A stretch of 64,000 bases of DNA, taken from an uncultured Acetatifactor sp. GTDB lineage: Bacteria > Bacillota > Clostridia > Lachnospirales > Lachnospiraceae. The notes under the pieces are model-generated. The model was given only the letters and a program-made list of their open reading frames with translations. It searched no databases and had not been told where the DNA came from. This document shows, piece after piece, positions 17,424-26,826 of the stretch (its first letter is position 1; each line of letters starts with the position of its first letter). The stretch spans positions 1-64,000 of the forward strand of contig CANQPH010000003.1 in the NCBI GenBank assembly GCA_947625675.1, written 5' to 3'. A program made the position numbers and the translations under genes.

Positions 17424-17457
17424 TTCCGTCTCCTTGCGGCTTTTTTAAATTTCCGCA

Positions 17458-17489
17458 GGCCGCCCGGCACCTTGTCCGTTCGGGCGGCC
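17458..17489 (-). promoter_or_regulatory. Intercistronic GC-rich hairpin between GH30 and GH35
   Basis: GGCCGCCCG (17458-17466) pairs with CGGGCGGCC (17481-17489). On the minus strand it is followed by AAATTTAAAAAAG, not a T run, so I read it as an mRNA-stability or partial-termination element. Confidence 0.45.
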
Positions 17490-17539
17490 CGCAGTTCAGG
17501 GTCGGATTTCAATCCCCGCCAACGTTCCATGGCTGGGTC

Positions 17540-19156
17540 TCAATCCTCGCCCGCATTCTTCGTCAGCACCACCGTGGTCACCGACCGGCCCGCAACGGTC
17601 ACCGGGGTGCCGGAATCATATTCTCCCTCCAGCACGCAGGCCAGGTCATTGGCGTCCGAGGTTTCGTAACAGGCGATGCGCTGATATCCTTCACAGCCCT
17701 CCAGCACAAACTCCTGGGCAGAAATATCCTCGTTGATGAACACCATGACCAGCTCTTCCTCCCCTGCGTCGTTCACGCCCGTAAAGGCCGTGGGGAGCAT
17801 CTCGTCCATGGCCCGGCTGGGGGCCTGGATGTCCACCCTGGTATACCCCGGGCGGACGTAGCGGCTGAAATTGCCGAAGCTCCAGAGCCGTTTCAAAGCC
17901 CGGAACTTATGGCTGGGCTCATCCACGTAGATCAAGCCGTCCCGATAGCCGCCGGGAGCCACCGCCACCCAGTTCTGCCAGGACACCACGTTCAGGATCC
18001 GCATGTCCTTGGCGATCTCCTGCGCCAGGTGGAATGCGGAGTCCATGGTCACGTCGGAACCGTTGACCATCTCGCACCACTCGCTCATCCGCAGCTTCAC
18101 ATCGGGATGATAAACCTTCATATAATTGGCAAAAGATTTCTTGGCGGTATCGTCCGACCAGTAGGAATGATTGTCAATGGCGGTAAAATGCGCCGCCAGC
18201 CTCTCATCCCCCAGAATCGATTCCGTATAATCGATGGTGGCCTGACCGCCCCATTCGCCGCTCTCCGGGCCGGACAGTTCCACCCCGGCCAGGGCTTCCC
18301 GGTTCTCCAGTTCGTCCAGGAAAGCCAGATAGATCTCCCTGGTCTGCCCGGGCTCGTAATGGGCCCCTTCCTGTCCCCCGGTCCAATCCCACTGGGGTTC
18401 ATTGATGGGGGAGATAAATTTCACGGGAATCCCTTCTCCCACGAAGTGCTCCGCCACGTCCATCACGTAAGTGGCAAAGGCCCCATAATTTTCCGCAGAA
18501 ATATTGCTCTTGGTCCCTGCCGTCAGCTGGGCCATGCCGTTGTCCGTCAGCCGCTCCAGGGGACTGTTGCAGAACAGGACCACTTCCTGCACCCCCAGCT
18601 CCACGGCCCGGTTCAGGAACCACACCGCATTGGCGTCCTTGCTCCAGTCGTAGACCCCGGGTTCCGTTTCAAAGCACTGGGCACGGCGGTGGATGTCGGA
18701 ATAAGTTCCCTTCCTGCTCTCCGCCGAACCGGCCCCCAGGTTATACCGATAGCAGGTCAGCCCGATTCCTTTTTCCCGGTCGAACAGAAGCTCGGCGATC
18801 TGCTCTCTGCTGCTGACCCCGGTCTCTTCATAAGGATCGTCATCGAAACCGCCCACGTACTGGCTCCACCAGGCGCCGCTGGTGCCGAAGCTCTCTATGG
18901 TCTGATAGGCGACGTTCACGTCCACCGTCATCTTGGGATACTGCGCAGTCTCCTGGGACTGGCCGCCGCCCTCCTGGGCACCGGCTCCTTCCTGCGTCCC
19001 GGCATCCTGGGAAGATGCTCCGCCCTGCCCGGACTGGCCCTCAGCCGAAGCTCCGGTTTCCCCTCCGGGGACGTTCGTCCCCGGAGAGCCGCAGCCGCCC
19101 AGGAGGCCAGCCAGCAGGGCCAGGCAGATTCCCGCCGCTATTGCTTTTTTCTTCAT
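17540..19156 (-). CDS. GH30-family glycosidase, secreted lipoprotein (beta-1,6-galactanase-like)
   Basis: A 538-residue exported lipoprotein with lipobox LLGGC (Cys22), a Gly/Gln/Ser-rich tether to about residue 72, then a GH30 (beta/alpha)8 domain with side beta-structure. The acid/base is Glu253 in INEPQWDW and the likely nucleophile is Glu359 in RMSEW. QTIESFGTSGAWWSQ at the barrel start and the PQWDW signature are like those of the endo-beta-1,6-galactanase subgroup; the substrate is inference. It would work on the cell surface and feed the transporters encoded next to it, while GH35 acts inside. Confidence 0.85.
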   Translation of the reverse strand: MKKKAIAAGICLALLAGLLGGCGSPGTNVPGGETGASAEGQSGQGGASSQDAGTQEGAGAQEGGGQSQETAQYPKMTVDVNVAYQTIESFGTSGAWWSQYVGGFDDDPYEETGVSSREQIAELLFDREKGIGLTCYRYNLGAGSAESRKGTYSDIHRRAQCFETEPGVYDWSKDANAVWFLNRAVELGVQEVVLFCNSPLERLTDNGMAQLTAGTKSNISAENYGAFATYVMDVAEHFVGEGIPVKFISPINEPQWDWTGGQEGAHYEPGQTREIYLAFLDELENREALAGVELSGPESGEWGGQATIDYTESILGDERLAAHFTAIDNHSYWSDDTAKKSFANYMKVYHPDVKLRMSEWCEMVNGSDVTMDSAFHLAQEIAKDMRILNVVSWQNWVAVAPGGYRDGLIYVDEPSHKFRALKRLWSFGNFSRYVRPGYTRVDIQAPSRAMDEMLPTAFTGVNDAGEEELVMVFINEDISAQEFVLEGCEGYQRIACYETSDANDLACVLEGEYDSGTPVTVAGRSVTTVVLTKNAGED

Positions 19157-19179
19157 TCTGATATCTTGCTCCCTGTTTG

Positions 19180-20187
19180 TTATCCAACCAGACCGGAATT
19201 CTCCATGTTCTCCACCAGCTTCCTCTGGCCGATCAGGTAGACGATCAGCAACGGAATCAGGAAGATCAAAGCTCCCGCCTGCTTCACCGCATCAAAGGCC
19301 AGATCCGTTACCACGGGCGCATCGTACCAGGTCCGCAGGGCGTTCAGGATGTAATCCTTGTTGGCCGAGATGAAGGTGGAGGACAGCAGAGTGCTCATGT
19401 AGTTGCCGTTCGGATTGAAATAATTGGTATAGTAGGTGTCGCTATAGTTCCACACGAAGGACAAGATCCCCACGGTGGAGATGATGGGCACGGCGTTAGG
19501 CAGCATGATCCTGAAATAGGTGCGGTAGAAGCCGCAGCCATCGATGAGGGAAGCCTCTTCCAGTTCCTTGGGAATGTTCTTGAAGAACTGACTGAACAGG
19601 AAGATGAACAGGCTCTGGTTCACGCCGAAGCCGAAGACCGCCAGCAGCACCAGCACGATGGGATTGTTGATCAGGTTGATCTCTCCCGCCGCAGTGAACA
19701 GGTTCATGATCCCCAGCACGTCAAAATGCACGAAGGAAATGTACTGGGCCAGCAGCAGGGACTGCCTGGGCAGCAGGAACACCAGGATCACCATGCCGAA
19801 CACCAGGCCCCTGCCCCAGAATTTCACCCGGGCCAGAGAATACCCCACCATGGCGGAGAAGAACACCTGCAGCACCATGATTCCCGCCGCATAGAGCACG
19901 GACTTCACCATGGTCATAAAGCCCTGGGGCATGACCAGCCTGGCCGCCGCCTTGAAGCTGACCGTGGAGAATTCCTGCGGGATCCAGATCACGTTGGGGT
20001 TGCCCAGATCATCCACGGTGGACAGCACCACCGGCACCAGGCTCACGATGGGATACACGATGGTAAAGCACAGACCCAGGATCAGCACCAGGGTGAAAAA
20101 CCGCACCGCACCCTGTTTGAATTTGTTTTTAAACAGATAGATGGCCAAACTGGCATCCATGTTGGAATATTTTGTTTTATTTTTCAT
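19180..20187 (-). CDS. Carbohydrate ABC transporter permease (MalG type), pair 1
   Basis: A 335-residue inner-membrane permease with six predicted helices and the EAA loop near the C-terminal third (LEEASLIDGCGFYRTYFRIMLP), where the ATPase docks. It overlaps the MalF-type gene by 11 bp, so the two form a heterodimeric channel. No ATP-binding subunit is encoded nearby; a shared MsmX/UgpC-like ATPase elsewhere is likely. Confidence 0.92.
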   Translation of the reverse strand: MKNKTKYSNMDASLAIYLFKNKFKQGAVRFFTLVLILGLCFTIVYPIVSLVPVVLSTVDDLGNPNVIWIPQEFSTVSFKAAARLVMPQGFMTMVKSVLYAAGIMVLQVFFSAMVGYSLARVKFWGRGLVFGMVILVFLLPRQSLLLAQYISFVHFDVLGIMNLFTAAGEINLINNPIVLVLLAVFGFGVNQSLFIFLFSQFFKNIPKELEEASLIDGCGFYRTYFRIMLPNAVPIISTVGILSFVWNYSDTYYTNYFNPNGNYMSTLLSSTFISANKDYILNALRTWYDAPVVTDLAFDAVKQAGALIFLIPLLIVYLIGQRKLVENMENSGLVG

Positions 20188-21085
20188 TCTTTTTCACCAC
20201 CTTCCTAAGAAGCAGGGCCGCCACCGCCAGCACCAGGATCACGTTGCCCACGTAGACGATGGACAGGGCGCTGCCCACGCCGATCTTGCCCTGGGTAAAG
20301 GCGAAGGCGTAGGCCTCCTCCGCAATGGAGGATTTCAGGAACAGATCCACTATGGTGTAGATCACCACGAAGAAGGTGATGTTCATAATGGAGGGAATGG
20401 TCACCTTCCAGAAGGTCTCATAGGCCGTGGCGCCTTCCATCTTGGCCACTTCGTAGAGGCTGGGGCTGATGGACTGCAGGGCCGTCAGGTAGACCAGGGT
20501 CTGAACGCCGGCCTGGGAGATCAGGTCGAAAATGTTCTCCACATAGGTCATGATGGGGTAGAGCACCCGCATGGGCACGTTCAGGGTCCGCACCAGGAAG
20601 ATGGTCACATAGCTGCCCGCCAGCAGATTGCTGCCGGTATCCAGGGTGGTGCCGCCGGTGGTGATGGTCAGCATATCCATCACCACGTCAACCCCCAGGA
20701 TGATGGGCAGGAAAAACATCAGTCTCACGATGGCCCGGCCTTTAAACTTCTGGTTGGCCAGAAGGGCCATGAACAGGCTGAAGATCACGATCAGGGGGAG
20801 GCTCAGCAGCATGGTGGAATTCTCCTCCGTGAAGAGCCTGGCCATGGTGGTATTGGTGGTGGTGACCTCCGTCGTAAACAGGTTGATGTAGTTCTGGATC
20901 CCCACCCATTCAAAGGTCATGCCGCCCTGATCGCCCACGCCCACGTTGTTGAAGGAATAATAAAACGTCTGGATCAGAGGCAGCAGGAAGAAGGCCACGA
21001 ATCCGATCAGGAAGGGGCTGGCAAAAATGAGGCCGTGAACCTTCCACATGGTCCGGAAGGATAATTTTTTTCTCTTTGTCTTCAT
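20177..21085 (-). CDS. Sugar ABC transporter permease (MalF type), pair 1
   Basis: A 302-residue permease with about six membrane helices and an EAA-type loop (YEVAKMEGATAYETFWKVTIP). It is the partner of the MalG-type protein with which it overlaps. It starts 1 bp after the DUF5696 gene ends, indicating tight co-translation and suggesting that the DUF5696 protein belongs with this transporter. Confidence 0.92.
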   Translation of the reverse strand: MKTKRKKLSFRTMWKVHGLIFASPFLIGFVAFFLLPLIQTFYYSFNNVGVGDQGGMTFEWVGIQNYINLFTTEVTTTNTTMARLFTEENSTMLLSLPLIVIFSLFMALLANQKFKGRAIVRLMFFLPIILGVDVVMDMLTITTGGTTLDTGSNLLAGSYVTIFLVRTLNVPMRVLYPIMTYVENIFDLISQAGVQTLVYLTALQSISPSLYEVAKMEGATAYETFWKVTIPSIMNITFFVVIYTIVDLFLKSSIAEEAYAFAFTQGKIGVGSALSIVYVGNVILVLAVAALLLRKVVKKNEK

Positions 21086-21086
21086 G

Positions 21087-23729
21087 TTAATTCCCCTCCT
21101 TTATCAGATACCCTTCCGCAGGCAGTTCCGTGCCGTCGGAAAGTGTCACGTCATACAGGTTGTAGTTGACCAGAACCTGCACCCCGGTTCCGTAGGTGGT
21201 CCGGCAGACGCCCTCCTGCAGCACCTCGTGGCCGGTAATCTCGCTGGTTCCGATCTGATCCCGGATGGAGGCGCATTCCTCGTAGACCGCCTTGATCTTT
21301 TCCTCCTGGAGACTGAACTGGGCGGAGAACAGATAATTGTAATCCGTGTCCTTCAGCACGTCCACGTTTTTGTAGGTCAGGAGGAACTTCGGCATGGCGC
21401 CCAGCTCCGCAGCCTGCAGCACGAAGTATGCGGCGTTCTTGCTGGAGAGATTCACGTTTTCCGTGGTATAGTCCACCAGGCCGTTCATCACCAGCTGCCG
21501 GAAAGGAATGGTGGCGGCGAAAGTAGCGTAATCGCTGCTTTCCCTGGAGATGTCCGTGGCCACGCTGCCATAGGCGATCTTGTCGATGTGGGGATTGGTC
21601 AGGGCCAGACTCTTGTCCTGGGAAAGCTTCTGCAGATTCTCATCCAGCACCTTGTTGCCCATCTCCCCGCTAATGTAGTTCTCATAGCGGTAGTCCGCAT
21701 AATACATGCCCGCCAGGTCCGAAACGGCCAGGTTCGGATAATCTCCCGCTTCCTTCAGGAAAGCGTCCGTCACGGCGCTCAGGTACTTGGGAGAAAGCAG
21801 GTAATACTCATCGTGGTTCATGCCGTCGCTCAAGGAACTGTTCAGAATCCCCAACACCGGCTGATACCGGGACAGAACCACTTCATCGTTGGCATAGTCC
21901 CGAATGGCCTGCCTGGAAGCCCGGAAACCGTTGCCCTTCTCCCACACCTGGGTCAGGGCCACCTGGAGGTACAGGAGGATATTTTTCTCCTGGGCATAGG
22001 CCAGGGCCGCTTTCAGCTTTGACCGGCTGCCGTTTTGTCCCGCCAGATCCGCTCCCCTGTTCATCTCTCCATTCCAGCCGCCGTTGAAGGCTCCGTTGTA
22101 CTGCACCTGGAGATTCATGCCGTCCAGGGTCTCCAGGATTTCCTGCAGTTCCTCATAGGTGGTCATGGAATAAGCCTTGCTGTAAGGGATTCCCACGAAA
22201 CGGGAAGCGATGTTCACGCCCCCCACCACCTCCAGGTACAGGCCGGCCTTCCCATCGTCATAGGAGGCGGAAATCCCCGCCGTCTTCTCCAGGTAGGCCT
22301 GGTATCCCTTGGCCAGGTCGAAATAAGTCACGTTCTTATCGTACAGCTTATAGCACACGGTCAGATCCAGATCCTGCATACCTACATTGGTCATGTAGGT
22401 GCCGCTGTCCGTGCTGTACTCCCCGTTGATCTTCACCCGCTTGTACTGGGCGATGTCAAAAGAGGGATAGACCTTGTTGTAATTGGAACTGTCCGCCTGG
22501 GCGCTGGCCAGCTTCACGTTCAGGAGCGCCGTCCTGGCCCCTTCCTCAATGACGCCCAGGAACCCCTTCTCCGTCTTGTCCGCAGGGCCGTACAGGGCGC
22601 CGAATATCGGCATGAACAGTTCCTCGCCGTACTCCGGCATGTAATAGTAATCGCTGTAATAATCATTGTCATACACCGGACGCTTGTAATCCGTGACGTT
22701 GGCGATGTAGGAATTGAAATCCACCAGCACGCCGCTGCCGTCCGGCAGGAGGATCTTGCCTTCCTCATACTGATCCAGGGTGGCCGCGCCGAAATTGGGC
22801 AGCAGGGCCAGATTCTGAGGGGTGTAGAAATCATTATAGGAAACGATGCTTCCGCTGGGCACGTGGGCCTTCAGATTGCCCTCTTCGTCCAGGGTCAGCT
22901 CCACCACCAAGTCGAACTGGGCGGGTTCCGTAAAGGTCACGGTGAACCCGAAGGTATCTCCATCCTCCAGCAGCATCTCCGTGGTATAGCCCACCAGCTT
23001 GGTCACCTCGATCAGCTGGTTGGTAGCGCTGGTAGGAGGATTTCCATTGTAGGTGACGGAATAGCATTCTTCCGTCAGGCTCCTCTTGTATACCAGGGAC
23101 AGGGTGGTCAAATACCGCTCCCCGGTGGCCTGGTCCAGACTGCCGTCCTCCATCAGCTTCTTCAAGCCTCCCACGAAAAACTCCTCGTAAGTCTCAATCC
23201 CCATCTTTTTGGGCATATATTCATAGAAACGGTTGGATTCGCCTTCGTTCAGATTGAGATTGATCCGCACGCCGTTCTCGATCTGCTGCAGGGAATAACT
23301 GGAAAACGCCACACAATTATCATAGGAATTCCATTCATACAGATTGTTGTCCTCCCCCAGATAAACCAGGGAAAGAAGGGCTTTCTCGCTGCCGGAACCG
23401 CCGCCCACGTAGCTGCGGAACTTGGTTCCCGCCTCATCCTGCACCTCAAAGGTCATGTCCTCCGTGTTCACCGTCAGGGTGCTGCCGCCGTTCTCGGCCA
23501 CCACCACGCTGCCGGCGTCCAGAGCGATCTCGCTTCCTTCTGCAGGCTGCCTGGAGCCAAGGGGCGAAAGCTTTTCCCCTTTCAGAGTCCATACCGGAAT
23601 GCTGATGATCACATAGATCAACAGGACTGCCGCCAGGATCGTCAGCGCAATTCTCCGGATCGTATGTTTATCGTAAAACTTCTTCAGGACTTCTTTCACG
23701 CCCTGAAGCTTTAAACCGATCGCCGCCAT
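21087..23729 (-). CDS. DUF5696-like membrane-anchored protein
   Basis: An 880-residue protein with one N-terminal membrane helix (about 25-47) and a large extracytoplasmic part. The family (which I recall as DUF5696) has no assigned function. Residues about 540-760 alternate strands and helices like a TIM barrel, with acidic and aromatic patches such as YNGAFNGGWNGEMNRG and DLAGMYYADYRYENY. A glycan-active or glycan-binding role is therefore reasonable but unproven. It lies between a permease pair and the YIP1/NHL-TPR genes, all spaced 20 bp or less, so it is part of the same transport system. Confidence 0.75.
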   Translation of the reverse strand: MAAIGLKLQGVKEVLKKFYDKHTIRRIALTILAAVLLIYVIISIPVWTLKGEKLSPLGSRQPAEGSEIALDAGSVVVAENGGSTLTVNTEDMTFEVQDEAGTKFRSYVGGGSGSEKALLSLVYLGEDNNLYEWNSYDNCVAFSSYSLQQIENGVRINLNLNEGESNRFYEYMPKKMGIETYEEFFVGGLKKLMEDGSLDQATGERYLTTLSLVYKRSLTEECYSVTYNGNPPTSATNQLIEVTKLVGYTTEMLLEDGDTFGFTVTFTEPAQFDLVVELTLDEEGNLKAHVPSGSIVSYNDFYTPQNLALLPNFGAATLDQYEEGKILLPDGSGVLVDFNSYIANVTDYKRPVYDNDYYSDYYYMPEYGEELFMPIFGALYGPADKTEKGFLGVIEEGARTALLNVKLASAQADSSNYNKVYPSFDIAQYKRVKINGEYSTDSGTYMTNVGMQDLDLTVCYKLYDKNVTYFDLAKGYQAYLEKTAGISASYDDGKAGLYLEVVGGVNIASRFVGIPYSKAYSMTTYEELQEILETLDGMNLQVQYNGAFNGGWNGEMNRGADLAGQNGSRSKLKAALAYAQEKNILLYLQVALTQVWEKGNGFRASRQAIRDYANDEVVLSRYQPVLGILNSSLSDGMNHDEYYLLSPKYLSAVTDAFLKEAGDYPNLAVSDLAGMYYADYRYENYISGEMGNKVLDENLQKLSQDKSLALTNPHIDKIAYGSVATDISRESSDYATFAATIPFRQLVMNGLVDYTTENVNLSSKNAAYFVLQAAELGAMPKFLLTYKNVDVLKDTDYNYLFSAQFSLQEEKIKAVYEECASIRDQIGTSEITGHEVLQEGVCRTTYGTGVQVLVNYNLYDVTLSDGTELPAEGYLIKEGN

Positions 23730-23745
23730 CTTCTCACTCTCCTTT

Positions 23746-24375
23746 CTACAGTCTGCGGATGAATTCCTGGCCCACCGAGATGACGAACATCACCATCTGC
23801 TCGATCAGGGTGAAAAACAGGATTCCCAGGAACATGATGATCGCCGCCGCCACGAAGGTCAGCAGGATGGAGACAAGGGTCTTGCCGAAACCATATTCAT
23901 GGATCACGCACAGGCCTGCCAGCAGCATGAACAGGGACCACACCGTGCCCACTCCCGTGATCACGTAGACGATCATGGCTTCCTCCAGGATGATAAAGTT
24001 GCTGGCGAAAACCTGGAAGATCAGGGTGGCGGTCAGGGGCACCAGGGAATAGGACACCACCGTCAGGATGTCCATCATGTTGCCTTTCCCGTTTAACAGA
24101 GTGGTCACAGACCAGTTGCTGACGATGAACAGCACGAAGCCCAACACCCAGGTCAAAAAGATGGAGATGCTGTTCATGCTGGCCAGATCGTTGGTATTGA
24201 TGATAAAGCCGGTATACTGATAGCTCACGCACTGCAGGACGCCGAAAAACAACAGGATGATCACCGCCAGGGGCACGCTTCCCTTGCCCCGGAACCGGAT
24301 CTCGTAAAAGGCGTCAAAAGGGTGGGTAATGGATCTTCCCAGATAGGATAATTTCTCTTTTACGACTTCCTTCAT
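23746..24375 (-). CDS. YIP1-family integral membrane protein
   Basis: A 209-residue protein with five predicted membrane helices and the YIP1 pattern (ITHPFDAFYEIRFRGKGSVP at the N-terminus). Bacterial members have no defined biochemical function. It overlaps the NHL/TPR gene by 4 bp and lies 16 bp before DUF5696. Tight coupling suggests these three products act together in the membrane next to the sugar transporters. Confidence 0.8.
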   Translation of the reverse strand: MKEVVKEKLSYLGRSITHPFDAFYEIRFRGKGSVPLAVIILLFFGVLQCVSYQYTGFIINTNDLASMNSISIFLTWVLGFVLFIVSNWSVTTLLNGKGNMMDILTVVSYSLVPLTATLIFQVFASNFIILEEAMIVYVITGVGTVWSLFMLLAGLCVIHEYGFGKTLVSILLTFVAAAIIMFLGILFFTLIEQMVMFVISVGQEFIRRL

Positions 24376-25916
24376 TCTTCCGTCCTCCCCTTCCGGCTGT
24401 TGAGCAGCTTCATGGCCGCCTTCGCCTTGATTTTGCTTTGCTTGTGATAGCGCACCTCAGAACCAATCACGGCGCCCACCAGGACGATGAACAGGATCAT
24501 GATGATGGCGAAGTGTCCCTCCAGCCACTCTCCCCGGAAGCCGTTGTAGGCCTTGGAATAAAAGGTCCTGTTGTTGCCCGTCTTGAAGTAATACATGGCG
24601 GTCTCGTAATCTTCCTTCATCAGGTAGTTCTTGCCGATGCCGCTGTAAGCCGCCTCGTAATTGGCGTTCAGGTCCAGGGCCTGGCGGAAGGACACCAGGG
24701 CCGCATCCCAGTCGCCGAAATAATAGCTTTCATTCCCTTCCAGCACCGCCTTGCCGAAGGCCGTGGGAGCGAGGATGTAAATATAATTCAAAATATCGTC
24801 TGAGACCACCAGCTTATCCCCCAGCCAGGCGATGCTGGTAGGACTCTTGAATTCCCCTTTCAGGTTGCCACGGCTGCCGAAAGCGTTCAGAAGCTCCCCG
24901 TCGAAGTTGTACAGGAAAATCCTTCCTTTGGTGCGGTCCAACAGGGCGTAAGTGCCGAAGTCCGTCACGGCGATGTCCACGAACTGGCTGCCGGTATCTG
25001 TGGAGCTCAGGCTCCAGGTATCCCCGATGACGGGCGTGTTGCCTTCCTCCCGGAGCACGTTTTCCCCCTTGGAATTCAGGCGGAACACCATGTCCGAGGC
25101 GGAGGAATCATAGGTCACCGCCATGACAAAGCCCTCTCCGTCCAGGGTGATGTTGTTGAAGGCCGGGGCATAAACCTTGGCCATCTGAGCCTTCTGCTCG
25201 TCGCTGGCGATGGATTTCCAGAAGTAATCCGTCAGGCTGACCATGGGAGTGTTGACGCCGTAGTAGCCGGCGAATTCCCCGTCCCGGGTGAGCTCCAGGA
25301 TTCCCTCGTAGCTGGACTGCACCACCACGTAGATGCGATCCGCCAGATCCACGGCGATCTTGGAGGGCACGAACTGGGTCACGCCTACCAGCTCCGCCGG
25401 AGCATTGATGATGCGCAGCAGTCCGTAGGTGGCCAGATCCAGCACCACGATCCGGTGGTTGCCGGTGTCCGCAATGTAGATCTCCTGCTCTTTTTCATGG
25501 ATGAACAGGCCTTCCGGAGCGTTCAGCATGATCTGAGCACCGTTCTCGTCCAGGGCGATGGTTCCCTCCACGGTACGGATCAGCTTGGTGGTGAACAGCA
25601 GGACGCCGTCCCCGTCGAACACGTTCATTCGGCTTTCCGTGGTGTCGATCATGAAGATCCGCCCGTCCTCGCTGGTGCACACGTCGTCCACGCTGGACAG
25701 GGCCACGCCGCCCAGATTTTCCACGGAAATGGTCCTCTCCAGCTGGAACATGGCGGGACTTTCCTTGGCGTTGCCGTAAAAATCATAGGTATAGCCGTCA
25801 TACACATAGCTGCTTCCGTCCGAAGCCTGGGCCTGAAGGGGAAGCATTGCGGCGCAGGTCAGTCCCAGCAGCGCCGCCAGGAGACCACTGAAATATTTTC
25901 TCGATTTCTTTCTCAT
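24372..25916 (-). CDS. NHL beta-propeller / TPR membrane protein
   Basis: A 514-residue exported protein: signal peptide (about 1-31), an NHL-type beta-propeller (about 50-395, with IYIADTGNHRIVVLDL and related repeats), a TPR-like helical part (about 400-450, GDWDAALVSFRQALDLNANYEAAYSGIGKN), then a C-terminal membrane helix (about 470-490) and a basic tail. The architecture suggests a surface scaffold or sensor. It lies 10 bp after the MalG-type permease of pair 2 and overlaps the YIP1 gene by 4 bp. Function unassigned. Confidence 0.75.
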   Translation of the reverse strand: MRKKSRKYFSGLLAALLGLTCAAMLPLQAQASDGSSYVYDGYTYDFYGNAKESPAMFQLERTISVENLGGVALSSVDDVCTSEDGRIFMIDTTESRMNVFDGDGVLLFTTKLIRTVEGTIALDENGAQIMLNAPEGLFIHEKEQEIYIADTGNHRIVVLDLATYGLLRIINAPAELVGVTQFVPSKIAVDLADRIYVVVQSSYEGILELTRDGEFAGYYGVNTPMVSLTDYFWKSIASDEQKAQMAKVYAPAFNNITLDGEGFVMAVTYDSSASDMVFRLNSKGENVLREEGNTPVIGDTWSLSSTDTGSQFVDIAVTDFGTYALLDRTKGRIFLYNFDGELLNAFGSRGNLKGEFKSPTSIAWLGDKLVVSDDILNYIYILAPTAFGKAVLEGNESYYFGDWDAALVSFRQALDLNANYEAAYSGIGKNYLMKEDYETAMYYFKTGNNRTFYSKAYNGFRGEWLEGHFAIIMILFIVLVGAVIGSEVRYHKQSKIKAKAAMKLLNSRKGRTEE

Positions 25917-25926
25917 TCTGCGCCTC

Positions 25927-26820
25927 CTATCCTTTGATGCCGGACGTAGCCATGGTCTCGATGACGTTGCTCTGCGAGAACACGAATACGCCGATGGGCA
26001 CGATCAACATCAGCAAAGATACCGCCGAAGCCACGCCGGTCCTGGAGATTCCTCCGCTGACCAGCTGGGACAGCACGTAGCTTAGGGGCTTCAGCTCTTC
26101 CGAGTAAATGAACACGCCGCCGGTGGTTCCCCACATCTGCTGGAAGGACAGAATCACCAGGGTGATCCAGGCCGGTTTACACAGGGGCATGACCACCTTC
26201 CAGAAGATCCCGAGCTCACTACAGCCGTCTATCTTGGCGGCCTCCAGCATGTCATCCGGCACCTGCACCATGAAGTTCTTCATCAGATACAGGCCCAGGG
26301 TGCCGCCCACCGCAGGCAGGATCACGGCCCAGTAGGTATCGATGATCCCCAGGGCGCTCATGATCAGGTAGTTGGGGATGGCCGTCACCGAGGTGCTGAA
26401 CATCAGGGCGTAGACGATGATATTGCTCATCAGCTTGGACCCCGGGAATTCATATTTGGCCAGAGGATAGGCCGCCAGGGAGCCCAGCAGCACCGTGCCG
26501 AAGGTGCCCACGCCGGTGATCACCAAGGTATTGAAAGCATACCTGGAAAAAGGCACCGTGAAGTCTTCAATAATGGTTCCCAGGTCGAAGAAGTTGTTCA
26601 GCGTCGGATTCTCCACCGTCAGCTTGGGCGGGTACATAAAGATTTCCGAAAAAGGCTTAAAGGCGCTGGTCAGGGTGTACAGCAGCGGGAACAGGCTGAA
26701 GATTCCGAAGAATCCCAGCACCAGGATGAGGATCAGGTCCCCGCCGATGCTGCGGTTGCGCCGTTTGAATTTTCTGCGATAGTACCAGTTTTTGACAAAA
26801 GCGATTATTTTCATATCCAT
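25927..26820 (-). CDS. Carbohydrate ABC transporter permease (MalG type), pair 2
   Basis: A 297-residue permease with six predicted helices and an EAA loop (LEAAKIDGCSELGIFWKVVMP). It forms a pair with the upstream MalF-type protein, 6 bp away. Only moderately like the pair-1 MalG protein, so it is not a recent duplicate. Confidence 0.92.
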   Translation of the reverse strand: MDMKIIAFVKNWYYRRKFKRRNRSIGGDLILILVLGFFGIFSLFPLLYTLTSAFKPFSEIFMYPPKLTVENPTLNNFFDLGTIIEDFTVPFSRYAFNTLVITGVGTFGTVLLGSLAAYPLAKYEFPGSKLMSNIIVYALMFSTSVTAIPNYLIMSALGIIDTYWAVILPAVGGTLGLYLMKNFMVQVPDDMLEAAKIDGCSELGIFWKVVMPLCKPAWITLVILSFQQMWGTTGGVFIYSEELKPLSYVLSQLVSGGISRTGVASAVSLLMLIVPIGVFVFSQSNVIETMATSGIKG

Positions 26821-26826
26821 CCCTCC

